Below, piece by piece: positions 34,002 to 44,947 of a stretch of DNA of 64,000 nt. A model generated the notes under the pieces. It had not been told where the DNA came from. It worked only from the letters and a program-made list of their open reading frames with translations, and ran no database searches. The position numbers were made by a program, and so were the translations under genes. Each line of letters opens with the position of its first letter. The first letter of the stretch is position 1. Location: assembly GCA_032164245.1 (NCBI GenBank), contig JAVMKO010000020.1:6165206-6229205 (forward strand), written 5' to 3'. This DNA is from Sternotherus odoratus. Lineage: Eukaryota; Chordata; Testudines; Kinosternidae.

Positions 34002-34520
34002 TGTAAGGTATAAAAGACAAACACCTCTCTGTATCCTTGTGCCCTTATCAAAAGATTCTTGCATTTGCCGCTTATCAGATATTAAGGGAGGGGTTAACTG
34101 TTGGTCAAGAAAGCCCCTCTTCCCGTAACCTCTGCTCACTGTTAGCCAAGAGACCCCTTACCGTAAACTCTGCCTGACCTTACACAAGACATCTTTCCAA
34201 AGATGTCTTATCGGCAGTCAGGCTTGCTTCAGGAACCACAAAAACCGGTTCAAGCAAGAGACCCCCTGGCCATGCAGAGAATGGTCCCTTATGTCGAAAT
34301 GCAAGACTTGTTATTGTCTTAGAAGGATATAAAAACTGCTGTGTCAAGCTAATAAAGTGCCGCACTCTTCCGAAGCGATTGGCCTGAGGAAGGTGCGCGC
34401 CCTTCTTGATCAACAAGTTGTCTGTGTGTTTCTTGGTCTCTGACAGTTTTGAGCAATAGACCGACTCCGCACAATCCGGGTGTGGAATAGGTAAGCAGGA
34501 CAAGCTAATTTAACCTAACA
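34002..34520 (+). mobile_element. Candidate solo LTR of an endogenous retrovirus
   Basis: The segment begins TGTAAGG and ends CCTAACA. It contains TATAAAAA at 34328..34335 and AATAAA at 34351..34356, then a T/G-rich tail, consistent with U3-R-U5. In the U3 part there is an 11-bp perfect palindrome (34186..34196 with 34199..34209) nested in a GCCTGAC/GTCAGGC stem (34172..34178 with 34216..34222). Flanks atgc/atgt agree at three of four bases, so edges are provisional. No internal retroviral sequence adjoins it. Confidence 0.5.
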
Positions 34521-35049
34521 ATGTGATGTTGTTATGCTCAAATTGAGATTGTTGAAACTGACTTTTCCCCTAGATAAGGTAGGGCCAGAATTAGAAAGGT
34601 ATTTAGCTGCAGACAGGTGCCTACTGAGAATTTCCAAAAGCCCAAAGCAATTTCAGGCCTAACTTCCCATTGAAAGCCTATGGGAGTTAGGCACCTCACT
34701 GATGTTGGAGCCTAGTGAAATATACAGAAGCAATAATGGGCATTTTAAGTGCCTAAATACCGTCACACATCTGGACCTCAGAGTCCAGGACAGCAAAAAT
34801 AACCCAAAGTGACAAAGTTTGTACCCTGAAGTCCATCAGCTGAATTAAAGGTAATAAAGTAGAGCTAGGAACTGCAGCTCCAAATACTATCCAAACGTTG
34901 CTTCATCTAATCCTCTTCAGAGCTAACCTATGTCATACTCTGTGCTGTTGCAGAGAACAAGAGAAAGGCTGTCACTGAGCTGATTGGTTTTGCTGCAGAG
35001 GCCGAGTTTCAAGTTAAATCTCAGAGCCTGCAGGTCCCAATGTCCAAGG

Positions 35050-35160
35050 GCAAGAGGAAGGATGGGTGTGTGGCTAAGACAGGGTCTTGGGACTCAAAGA
35101 TCGTAGGTTCAATTCCTGTCTCTATCACAGGCTCCTTGTGGGATTTTGGAGGTAAGTCAC
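35050..35160 (+). repeat. MIR-like SINE fragment
   Basis: 'gtgtggctaagacagggtct' with 'gtaggttcaattcctgtctc' resembles the tRNA-derived A and B box part of MIR-type SINEs, followed by 'ggaggtaagtcacctagga'. Confidence 0.55.
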
Positions 35161-35322
35161 CTAGGATGGGATTTTCCAAAGCACTTGGTGCTGAAATCAA
35201 TGAGAACGGAGTTAGACCAAAGTTCGTTGACATGAGATATGTAGATGTAAAGCCACCACAGTTGGTCTATCGCATGTGCACACTTGGTTTCTTGCATCTG
35301 CGCTGCACATACTCACCAGGTT

Positions 35323-35451
35323 TTAAAGGCCCGGCTTGACAAAGCCCTGGCTGGGATGATTTAGTTGGGGTTGGTCCTGCTTTGAGCAGGGGGTTGGACT
35401 AGATGACCTCCTGAGGTCTCTTCCCACCCTGATCTTCTGTGATTCTATGAA
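35323..35451 (+). mobile_element. CR1 LINE 3' end
   Basis: It is a short 3' terminal copy: 'gatttagttggggttggtc', 'gctttgagcagggggttgg', 'actagatgacctcctgagg' and the terminal 'gattctatga'. Confidence 0.9.
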
Positions 35452-36639
35452 CGCAAATAATAAATAACAGCACTCAATCCCGTGTTGAAGTGATAAGGGC
35501 TTGATTCTGCACTCGTTGAATTCAGGGGGAACGTTTGCCTTTGATGTTAGTGGGTGCTAGGTCAGACCCAAAGAGGGGAAGACTTGCACTGCCTGAGAAA
35601 CTCCTCTATTTGGGTAAGTACAGACAAATCTATCCTGATACGACAGGGTGTGCTATGCCTCTGTCCCTTCCACAGCCATTTTGTCCGTGTACCCATCTTA
35701 ATGAGTGCTCCCGGGCCTCCACTTTGCATGAGGAGTGTCATGTGACTCCGAGACTGGGCCCATAACGTCAGCACCTCTGTTTCTCATTGTACCCTGTCAC
35801 ACTGTGGGCTTGTATGGGGTACAGGTGAGATTAAAGCTACCCCGTGTTCTCTGGTGACTCTGCCTGCTGCTAATAAATAGAACCTGCTGTGAGTAACCAG
35901 CTTGGAATGTACAACTCTCTGTTGTTGTTGTGTCATGAAATACACTAGAAAGGAACCATTATCTTTCAGCATCAGATTCCTGGGTCTGGTGCCTTTGTCC
36001 CCTGAAAGATTAGAAGATTAGTAAATTAAACTATACTGAGAGTCACCTTCACGACCAAAGGCCTTTGTTGTTGATATCAATAAAGAACTGGACTTGATGT
36101 GGAACCTGGCATATCCACCTGAGATCTCCTAGCAATGGAAATTAATTAGATTCCTCTATTAATTAGAAATGGAACAGATCTGTTTGCTCGTTATACCCAT
36201 CTAACTGCTCCCTACAAAAGGCACAGAAAGTATTACACCGCTAATGCGTTTTGTCGGTATCAAACTCAGCATTCCAGCCTCACACTGATCAAAGAATGTT
36301 CACAAGCAGCCTACATCTGAATAATTGCATAGCTGATCTGCCAGCGGGAGGTTTACATGTGGAAATACTGTTGAGGACCATGGATGAAGTTCAGTCCTGT
36401 GTAGAAGACCAACACAAGGGCTGGGCACCACTTAAATCTACTTTGAAGGTTCACCTGGGATTTTAGTGGGTGTTTGTGGCTTGTACGGGCCCCTTGCACG
36501 GGAGTGAATTTCACCCTCTATGATTGCTTAATATAAGGAACCAGTCTTTTAGGGGATTTCTTGTCCTGGGTGGCCAACTCCATGGAACGACACTGAGTTT
36601 CTGTAATAAAGACACTGCCTTTTTACAGAGCATGTGAGA

Positions 36640-36960
36640 TTTTATGGCCCCAGGACATAGGAGAATAGGATCAAGTGTTGACAGAAAATAATTTCTTTTT
36701 TTTTTCCCCAGCAGAAAACTGACTTTTTGGCAAAAATACTACAACTCCCATGAGGCACTGTGATGCCAATTTGAATTGAAATACTCTGGGTTTTGATCAA
36801 AGTATTTTGGTTTTTCGTTTCTCGACATAAGATTGAAATATTCCACAGAAAGCAGATGCTTTTTGCATGAAATTTCATTTTTGCCAAAAAAACCAAACAA
36901 ACAAAAAAAGAAAACAGTTTAAGTGGAAATTTTTCAACCAGCCTTTTAGCTATTCCAGTT
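36640..36960. repeat. T-rich dispersed repeat with an SBS-like motif
   Basis: This A/T-rich segment ('gaaatttcatttttgcc') belongs with those at 49260..49700, 52230..52640 and 55010..55290. At 36738..36757 it has actacaactcccatgaggca, which closely follows the ZNF143/THAP11-bound SBS consensus ACTACAATTCCCAGCATGC in its first twelve bases. The family name is unknown to me. Confidence 0.55.
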
Positions 36961-37589
36961 GGGCCCTATAACCTGTCACAGCTTGAGAGGAAATTTTCCC
37001 CAGGAATGGAAACACTCCCATTGCTTTAGTTGTCAGAATCATTTGATGTGTTTGATTAATCACTTTCAGGTGAACCTTCTTGTTTGGAGAATAAACAGCT
37101 GTTTCCTTCCTGACTCAGCCCTGGAACGGATTGCACCAGAACTTATTAGGAAGGAGAGCAATTTGTATTGCTGTTATCGATGAATGAACTCTGCCAACTT
37201 CCTAATGAGAAGTTTGTTTTCAGGGCTGCACAGGTTTTTCAGATTTGCCTAGCAGCAGGAGAATGTTTACCTGACTAATGTTCCCTGGCTGGCTGCATCA
37301 TAGCTGGGCACAGAGTCCAAAGAATCTCGGAAGATTAGATACTCTAATAAATTCTGGGTTACAGCCTCCAGACTGGATGGTAAAATTTAATGTATTAGAA
37401 AATGTTTGCTTTCCTCCTGTTGTCTTGGGATATATTTAATCAGCATTTTTATATTTTATATATAACATATCAACCTTACTGGGAAGGTTAGGAGCTTGTT
37501 TGTCTGAGGAGATCCTCTAATGAAAGGTGCTAAGTACATAGAAAGGTGCTATTGTTTGTTTACTTCTTTTTTCACTTGGATAGAACTTA

Positions 37590-37800
37590 GATGCTCCCTC
37601 TGAGATCAGAGCTCCATAGTGTTGCACAAACACATAGTAAAGCACAGTCCCTGCTCCAAGCACCAAACAGTCTAAATAATTGAGACAAACACAAGAGTAT
37701 GAGGGGGAAAGTGAGAGAGAAAGTGACTTGACAAAGGTCAAGCAGCAAGTTAGTGGCAGAGCCAAGAATTGAATTAACCTCTCCTGAGTCCCAGACCATT
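37590..37800 (-). repeat. MIR-like ancient repeat
   Basis: 'gaaagtgacttgacaaaggtc' (within 37715..37740), 'agttagtggcagagccaag' and 'ctcctgagtcccagaccatt' are reversed MIR-type sequence; the flank 'cagtccctgctccaagcacc' recurs near 60800. Confidence 0.65.
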
Positions 37801-38700
37801 GGCCTGCTCATTGGATGGTGTGAATTGTATATTAGAGCATGGTGTCTCCCAACATGTATGCGTGCATAATTCTAACCATCTAACAGGACCTTCCTCCGTG
37901 GTGTGTGTAGTAAGTATGAACAGCTGAGCACAATAAGATCCTAATCTTGGATGGGGCAACCAGGCACTATTAAAACAAAGGTACTTTCAGTATAAGGGTG
38001 GCTTAGCTGGGCCCCTTTTTTATCACAATAATAAACGTGACGATTCTAGTCTATTTGGACCAACCTGATCTAAAAGGGCCTTTCCTTTATTTAAGCACTT
38101 GTGGCACTGGCTGCCTACCAGTTTCCTCCCACTGTCCATAAGAAACATAAACAACCAAATACAGCACAGCAGAAAAGGCTAAGCCATTAATTAACCGAGA
38201 CACATTCTAGCTCGCTGTCTCGTAGTCAGCAATACATCTCATTAGGCGGCGGCTCAATCGCTGTGGTGGCACGTCTTGTGTTTTAACCTTGGCAAAACAT
38301 GGCTGTTTGCATTACAAGCCTTTTCCCAAGCAGATTCGGAAGCGAGTTTGGGGGTTTATGTTAGGAACAATACTACCGGGCCAAAAAATTGAACAATCTT
38401 TGTGAGTTATTTTAATGGAAGGAGATCAAGTTCACAGCCCCCCCCCCCATTGGCTTTGAAATTATTCTTATTTGTTATGCCTTCTGAGGGAAGCACTAAA
38501 GAGATTTCAGCCTAGGATTAGGGGCCTAACTATTGGTTTTATATGGGTAACAGTATAAAAACCCTAGGAGAAAATGGGATAAGAGAACCTGCTACTCAGC
38601 AAGCTGCCTTCAGCTGGTAATAAAAGTGGTCCAGATTTAATTTAAACCTGAGGAACCAGACAAATATAATAATCTGGCTACCATCTTTGTCTTTCTTTTC

Positions 38701-38990
38701 TGTTTATCGAGGCACCTTTCTATCCATCTATCAACGTAGGGACCTTTTAGCTATCTATCTAGACTTCTAGACATTTATCCATCCATCTGCGTAACAAGCT
38801 AGACATGTCTCCATCCATCTGTCCAGTAAACTAGACTTCTATCTCTCTAGACATCTATCCATCCACATATCTAGGAAGCAAGCTAGACTTCTGTCTGCCT
38901 AGCTATCCAGAGAGCTACCCTTCTGTCTACCTACCTGGTTAGCCAGTCAGCCTTTTGTCCACCTACCTAGTCTTGTCCATCTACCCTGGG
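38701..38990. repeat. Decayed ATCT/ATCC array with higher-order period
   Basis: Tetranucleotide runs (tatccatc, ctatctatc) alternate with a recurring 'agctagacttctatc'-like phrase roughly every 55-65 bp (near 38758, 38808, 38829, 38889). It looks like an old microsatellite that expanded as a longer minisatellite unit and then decayed. Confidence 0.7.
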
Positions 38991-39627
38991 CTTTTTAAAG
39001 GATAAATAACTACAGCAGTTAATTATCAGCCTGTTTTGATCAGAGGTGTGGGTTTTTCACACCCCTGATTATAATCACATAATCATTCCCACTGTCGACC
39101 CGCCCCAAGAGTGCATGTGGCTAGAATTTCCTCTAACTAGGATGGGACTCTGCTGACATGAGCGAGAGTTGAACCTGACTGAGGAGAACTGTGTCAGGGC
39201 ATCGGAGTTGAGAGAACAGTGTGAGGGGATTGCATTTATTTAATTAAGGAGGCTCTCAGCCAGGAAAGATATTTCAGAGCTCTAATTAAATAGCAATCCT
39301 TTTTCTCCCTCGTTTTACAGTTTATTTTTATCCCCTCCGATGACAGCTCATCTTTCTGAAGCACACAGAGCCGCAGGTGTTCAGTCTTGCTGGGCACTAT
39401 CTCTGCTGGCACTTGGACTGGGGCGTTATTTGTTGTGCTGCACAGTCCTGATGCATATAAAACTGCCACACTGTTTTGATTAACGCTAGAGTGTAGTGGG
39501 GTAGTGTAATAGGGTGGCCTGCCCCATTAGCATATGTCTTTGCTGCAATTAAACACCCACAGCTGACTTAGGCTTGTGGGGCCAGGGGACTGTTTAATTG
39601 CAGTGTAGATGTCCAGGCTCGGGATGG

Positions 39628-39847
39628 AGCTGGGGCTCTAGAACCCTGTGAGGTGGGAGAGTCCTGGAGCTGGGACCTAGAACCCTATGGGACAGGGAGG
39701 TCCTGGAGCAGGGGTTCTAGAACCCGGTGAGGTTGGACGGTCCTGGAACCGGGACTCGAGAACCCTGAGAGGTGGGAGGATCCTGGAGCCGGGGCTCTAG
39801 AACCCAGAGAGGTGGAACAGTCCTGGAGCTGGGCTCTAGAATCCTGT
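39628..39847. repeat. ~40-bp minisatellite, five to six units
   Basis: Units of about 40 bp of the form 'tctagaaccctgtgaggtgg' plus 'gagagtcctggagctgggg' repeat in tandem with 10-20 percent differences between copies. Confidence 0.85.
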
Positions 39848-40390
39848 GTTATAGACTGATACACTTTAAGGTCAGAAGGGACCATTATAATTATCTAGTC
39901 TGACCTCCTGCACAATGCAGGCCACAGAATCTCACCCACCCACTCCTGTAATAAACCCCTAACCTATGTCTGAGCTATTGAAGTCCTCAAATCATGGTTT
40001 AAAGACTTCAAGGTGCAGAGAATCCTCCAGCAAGTGACCCGTGCCTCATGCTGCAGAGGAAGGCAAAAAACTCCTAGGACCTCTGCCAATCTGTGCTGGT
40101 GGAAAATTCCTTCCCGACTCCAAATATGGTGATCAGCTAAACCCTGAGCATGTGGGCAAGACTCACCAGCCAGACACCCAGGAAAGAATTCTCTGTTGTA
40201 ACTCAGATCCCATCCCATCTAACATCCCATCACAGGCCATTGGGCACGTTTACCGCTAATAGTCAAAGATCAATTAATTGCCAAAATTAGGCTATCCCAT
40301 CATACCATCCCCTTCATAAACTGATCAAGCTTAGTCTTGAAGCCAGATAGGTCTTCTGCCTGCACTGTGCCGCTCACATGTTGAAAGTTA
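39848..40390 (-). mobile_element. CR1 LINE 3' fragment
   Basis: Reversed CR1: 'aaggtcagaagggaccatta' , 'ctagtctgacctcctgcac', 'agtgacccgtgcctcatgc' and 'cccatcacaggccattggg' occur in the order of the LINE 3' region. The boundary with the minisatellite is abrupt. Confidence 0.85.
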
Positions 40391-41017
40391 AGTACAGACT
40401 TAAAGCAGTTGCTGGAACAGGGCCTTACATATCTTGTCAAGAAATCGGTTACATAAGACGAGCATTTATCAGCTTAATAAAAAAAACGTTGGGGACAAAG
40501 TGTCAATCCCATAAATTTATACCAGTAATATAAAACCAATCAAACTGATTTACAACAGTCCAGGGAGAAGAGCAGGCAGCCAGGAAGAAATAAGTCTTGA
40601 AATGAGTCGGAAGCAGAACTGCAGTAACGCTGATGACATTTGAAACTTTATGCAAACAGAAAGGAATAAAAAACCAACCCACCCTTGCTAAGTCTCAATC
40701 CCACTGAAGAGTTTGGTTCTGTAGAGCCTGGAACAAAGAACTGGGTGTAAATGCCAGGCCACCAGTTATGAAAGGTCAGATTTGGCTACTTAATACACTG
40801 GTAAATTTAATTCAACTGTTTGTTTTTAGTCAAACACTTGGCATTTCATTTCCCAGTTCTCAGTCTTAGACGAGGAGCCAGAAAAATTCCCAAGTGATCC
40901 AATTAATGTGCTAACAAAGGCAGGGAGAGAGACCCCACTGGGACCAGCAGTGATTAAATTCCTCTTCTTTTCAGTTACAATGCATCTCAGCGGCGTCCCC
41001 TCAGGCATGCCTCTAGT

Positions 41018-41262
41018 CTACACTAGGAAGTTGTGCTAGTATAGCTGTCAGCTGGGATTGCGAAAATTCATATCCCCTAGGCTACATAACTCTTCCGGAA
41101 GGATCCCTAGCCTAGATGCAAGTAAGACGACACAGTTACTCAGGGAGATGGTGTTGCTATTACTGTGTGAGCAGAAGAACTCCTCCGGTTGGCTGCCAGA
41201 GTGTCTATATTAAGGAGCTCTGGTGGCAGAGGACCTGAAGTGTAGACATGGCCCTAGAACTT
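41018..41262. mobile_element. Miniature DNA transposon
   Basis: It begins 'tagtctacactaggaagttg' and ends 'ctgaagtgtagacatggccc', so the ends share an inverted GTCTACACT. There is no coding sequence. Related ends occur at 8263 and 51079 ('gccatgtctacactagaga'). Superfamily is uncertain (hAT or Harbinger). Confidence 0.55.
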
Positions 41263-41374
41263 CCTTGCAATGGACATAGCCACAGATCTCACCATATTCA
41301 GAGCAAAGTGAAGACCTCACGCCTTCAACTTCGCTTTCCTAGCGTCACAACAAAGAGGAGGACACGTGATCACA

Positions 41375-41580
41375 GAGGAAGGATGGTCCAGTTGTTAAGA
41401 CACCAGGTTAGGACTTGTGAGACCACAATTCAATTCTCTTAGGCAAATCATTTAGCCTCTCTGTGGCTCAGTTTCCCATCTGTTAAATGGGGAAAATAGC
41501 ACCCCTCTACCTCTGAGGGGTGTTCAGATAAACATACTAACCTTTGTGAGGTGCTCAGATACTATGGTGATGGTAAATAC
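41375..41580 (+). repeat. MIR-like SINE
   Basis: tRNA-like start ('atggtccagttgttaagacacc'-region), then 'gcaaatcatttagcctctctg', 'tcagtttcccatctgttaa' and 'ctcagatactatggtgatgg' in the MIR order. Confidence 0.75.
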
Positions 41581-43016
41581 CTTAGATAGAAAGAATCCCC
41601 CAGCTGCTTCATGGGGAGAAGAGAAGATCTGAGCCCGTGTGTTGCCTCTATATTGGGATGAGTCACTACAGTGCTGAGTTGTGCATGGGCAGATAGATCA
41701 ATGAGTTTATCGACTGATCAGTAGGTTTCTGGATAGATTCTATTTAACAGAAACCCGCCTCTCTCTTTCAGTTCATCTGTTTTTTTCTCCAGCAGAGGTG
41801 TTCAGACATCAGTCACAAAAAGTGAACCGTTCCATTTAAGTTCTTCATCTCCATGCATCTCTACCCACTTTGCAAAGCATGAGGGCGAATTCTACCAGCC
41901 TTCTGATCCTGTGGCTCCCACTGAAGACAGTAAGGATTGTGCATGAGGAAGATTTTCAGGATCAGGCCCCCTGGGTAATGGAGTCATTCCACCTGCCATT
42001 GAGATGCAACCACCTCTACGCCTTAGGTACAGCACTACTTGCATCTGGGCTCGCTCACAAAAGCCATCATTCCCACACATCCTAGCCCTGCAGAGCTTGT
42101 ATTACTCCATACTCTTACGGGATAGCCTGTAGTTACACTTCTTTTCCATAGCCATGGGATATATTGTGCAAATCGGGATGTGTTATATATACACCAGATA
42201 CTAATTCACTCCAGTCTTTCTGTGGAGTCTGAGCAGTAAGCAGTACAAGGTAATCAACACCACCTGGGAATCATTCAGGCCTTGGGTGCGCGAAGCAGGA
42301 GTTTCCTGCGGGTTTCTGAAATAACCTCCCAAGACTACCAATTAAAGTACAACTGCCACTGAATAAATATTGAGACGACTTGAAAGGATTACTAATTGGA
42401 AAGTTTATTGTGAGGCTTCTCAGGCCCTCATTCATTAATGGAAGAGGGTTCTGATGAATTTATTCCTGAATCCGCAAATGGGAAAGGCTGGTATTTGTAG
42501 TCTCGTGTTTGTCTTGCAAGGCCAGTGGGGGCCGCCGATGGCCTGCAAGGGTTTTGCTTAAGATGTTGCAGATCTCTTGGATTGGCACCTTGGCATTCTC
42601 CTTCTGGGACACTGGGCAACAGTTGGGCAACATCCTGGGTGGTCTTGAAAGCTGCCCTTTCATTTACGCATTGTGAGGGGCACCCCCCACGGCACCCCCC
42701 ACAGACCTCATGGGGTCATGAGTGGGCACAACCTGTGAGTCCGTGACAGTCACATTTCATTTTCTGGAGCTCAAGCCTTAGAATAGACTGTTGTGCTGGA
42801 GTTTCCATCCTAACCGTCTATTACACCAAACATCCAAATTGACAATTTTGCTTGGGGGTGGGGTGGGGGGAGCGAAGAAGGAATCTGGTAGAAGAGGAAA
42901 AGGAGTCAGAGTTGTGTGGTGCATGGTCTGGTAGAATGGAAAGACTAATTATCATTCAGTAACTATTTATCTTAATATGGAAGTATTGTAAACTGGAACA
43001 CCGATTCCTAAATATA

Positions 43017-43197
43017 CAGTCGGACCCCACAATACTGCAACGATCGGGATCCAAAAATACCTGATCGCGGTAAAAGCGGGGTCGCGGGGTTGCGTGACAT
43101 CAAAGTGCCGCGCACCGCCACCATAGGGAGCCCCGCGTGCCCCGTGTTATAAGCCGATTTGTGCTATAACGGGGAGCGGTATTACGGGGTTCCACTG
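43017..43197. mobile_element. Tigger/pogo miniature element, 181 bp
   Basis: Termini CAGTCGGACCCCACAATA and (reversed) CAGTGGAACCCCGTAATA form an inverted repeat, flanked by TA on both sides. The inside is CpG-rich ('gcggggtcgcggggttgcg') with no transposase. Confidence 0.8.
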
Positions 43198-43840
43198 TAT
43201 TTAAGTATGTTCCCAAATTGAAGCACTAACATCAGTGGGATGGGTCACATGATATTTTTTTAGTCAACAATATGAATGCTCTCTGCAGTTGGAACTTTAA
43301 GGCTGAACAATTACAGGGGTTTTTTGGTTCTTTTTCTTGTTTTTGGTTGTTTTTGGTTTGGTTCAATAGGTATTTAATACAAATCACTACCACGATGGGT
43401 TGCCATTTAGTAAAAAAAATGATACTATATAAATAATACAAAACGATGATAAATATATAAAGAAGAGCAATAAATAAGTAGTAGACTGACATAAATATGC
43501 TATTACTAATCTTGTACAGTTATCTTAAAATATTTCTGCAGTGCAAAAATAGAATAAATAGTAGCAACAGCTGTAAAAATTCCATTTAATCTCATTTTAA
43601 ATCATGTATAAAATTTTAATTGATTTCACTTAGTATTTTTAGAAAAGGTTGGTACTTTAATTTCTAAACATTCTGGTGAGTTTGTCCTATAGTTGAAAAC
43701 TTTTTAATTCCACTTGGATTCTCTTGTCAACACTGAGGCTAGCAGGAGCAAGGCCTGCGAGGCCAGCGGGGGCCGCCAGGGGCCGGCCTACAAGGCCAGC
43801 GGGGGCCGCCGGTGGCCGGCTTGCAAGGCCTTGCACCCTG

Positions 43841-44947
43841 ATATCTGCTATAAGAGCAATGCAGTGGTGCACATACAATCCAGAAAGTTTTTGGAAAGTG
43901 TAGGGTACAATTTCCTGGTGCAAGTGCTGGAGGAACCAACTAGGGGCAGAGCTCTTCTTGACCTGCTGCTCTCAAACCGGGAAGAATTCGTACGGGAAGC
44001 AAAAGTGGATGGGAACCTGGGAAGCAGTGACCATGAGATGGTTGAGTTCAGGTTCCTGACATAGGGAAGAAAGGAGAGCAGCAGAATATGGACCCTGGAC
44101 TTCAGAAAAGCACTTTGACTCCCTCAGGGAACTGATGGGCAGGATCCCCTGGGAGAATAACATGAAGGGGAAAGGAGTCCAGGAGAGCTGGCTGTATTTT
44201 AAAGAATCCTTATTCACATTGCAGGAACAAACCATCCCGATGTGTGGAAAGAATAGTAAATATGGCAGGCGACCAGCTTGGCTTAACACTGGAATCCTTG
44301 CTGATCTTAAATGCAGAAAAGAAGCTTACAAGAAGGGAAGATTGGACAAATGACCAGGTAGGAATATAAAAATATTGCTCAGGCATGCAGGAGTGAAATC
44401 AGGAAGGCTAAATCACACTTGGAGTGCAGCTAGCAAGGGATGTTAAGGGTAACAAGAAGGGTTTCTTCAGGTATGTTAGCAACAAGAAGAAAGTCAAGGA
44501 AAGTGTAGGCCCCTTACTGAATGAGGGAGGCAATCTAGTGACAGAGGATGTGGAAAAAGCAAATGTCCTCAATGCTTTTTTTGCCTCTGTCTTCACGAAC
44601 AAGGTCAGCTCCCAGACTACTGCACTGGGCAGCACAGCATGGGGAGGAGGTGACGAGCCCCCTGTGGAGAAAGAAGTGGTTCAAGACTATTTAGAAAAGC
44701 TGGATGTGCACAAGTCCATGGGGTCAGATGCGCTGCATCCGAGGGTGCTAAAGGAGTTGGTGGAGGTGATTGCAGAGCCATTGATCATTATCTTTGAAAA
44801 CTCATGGTGATCAGGGGAGGTCCCGGATGACTGGAAAAAGGCTAATGTAGTGCCCATATTTAGTTGGGGTTGGTTCTGCTTTAAGCAGGGGGTTGGACTA
44901 GATACCTCCTGAGGTCCCTTCCAACCCTGATATTCTATTATTCTATT
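43841..44947 (+). pseudogene. CR1 LINE ORF2, internally deleted
   Basis: The 5' part encodes the C-terminus of the apurinic-type endonuclease (HIQSRKFLESVGYNFLVQV, then LLDLLLSNREEFV and the SDHEMVEF motif, 43869..44058). After stops and frameshifts, the frame 44424..44810 holds the region before the RT ([45 protein letters not shown]). At about 44860 the RT is cut off and the next bases are the CR1 3' end (44861..44947, 'ggttggactagatacctcc' then 'tattctattattctatt'). The copy has lost most of its RT. A GC-rich tandem (gaggccagcgggggccgcc, 43760..43830) precedes it. Confidence 0.85.
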
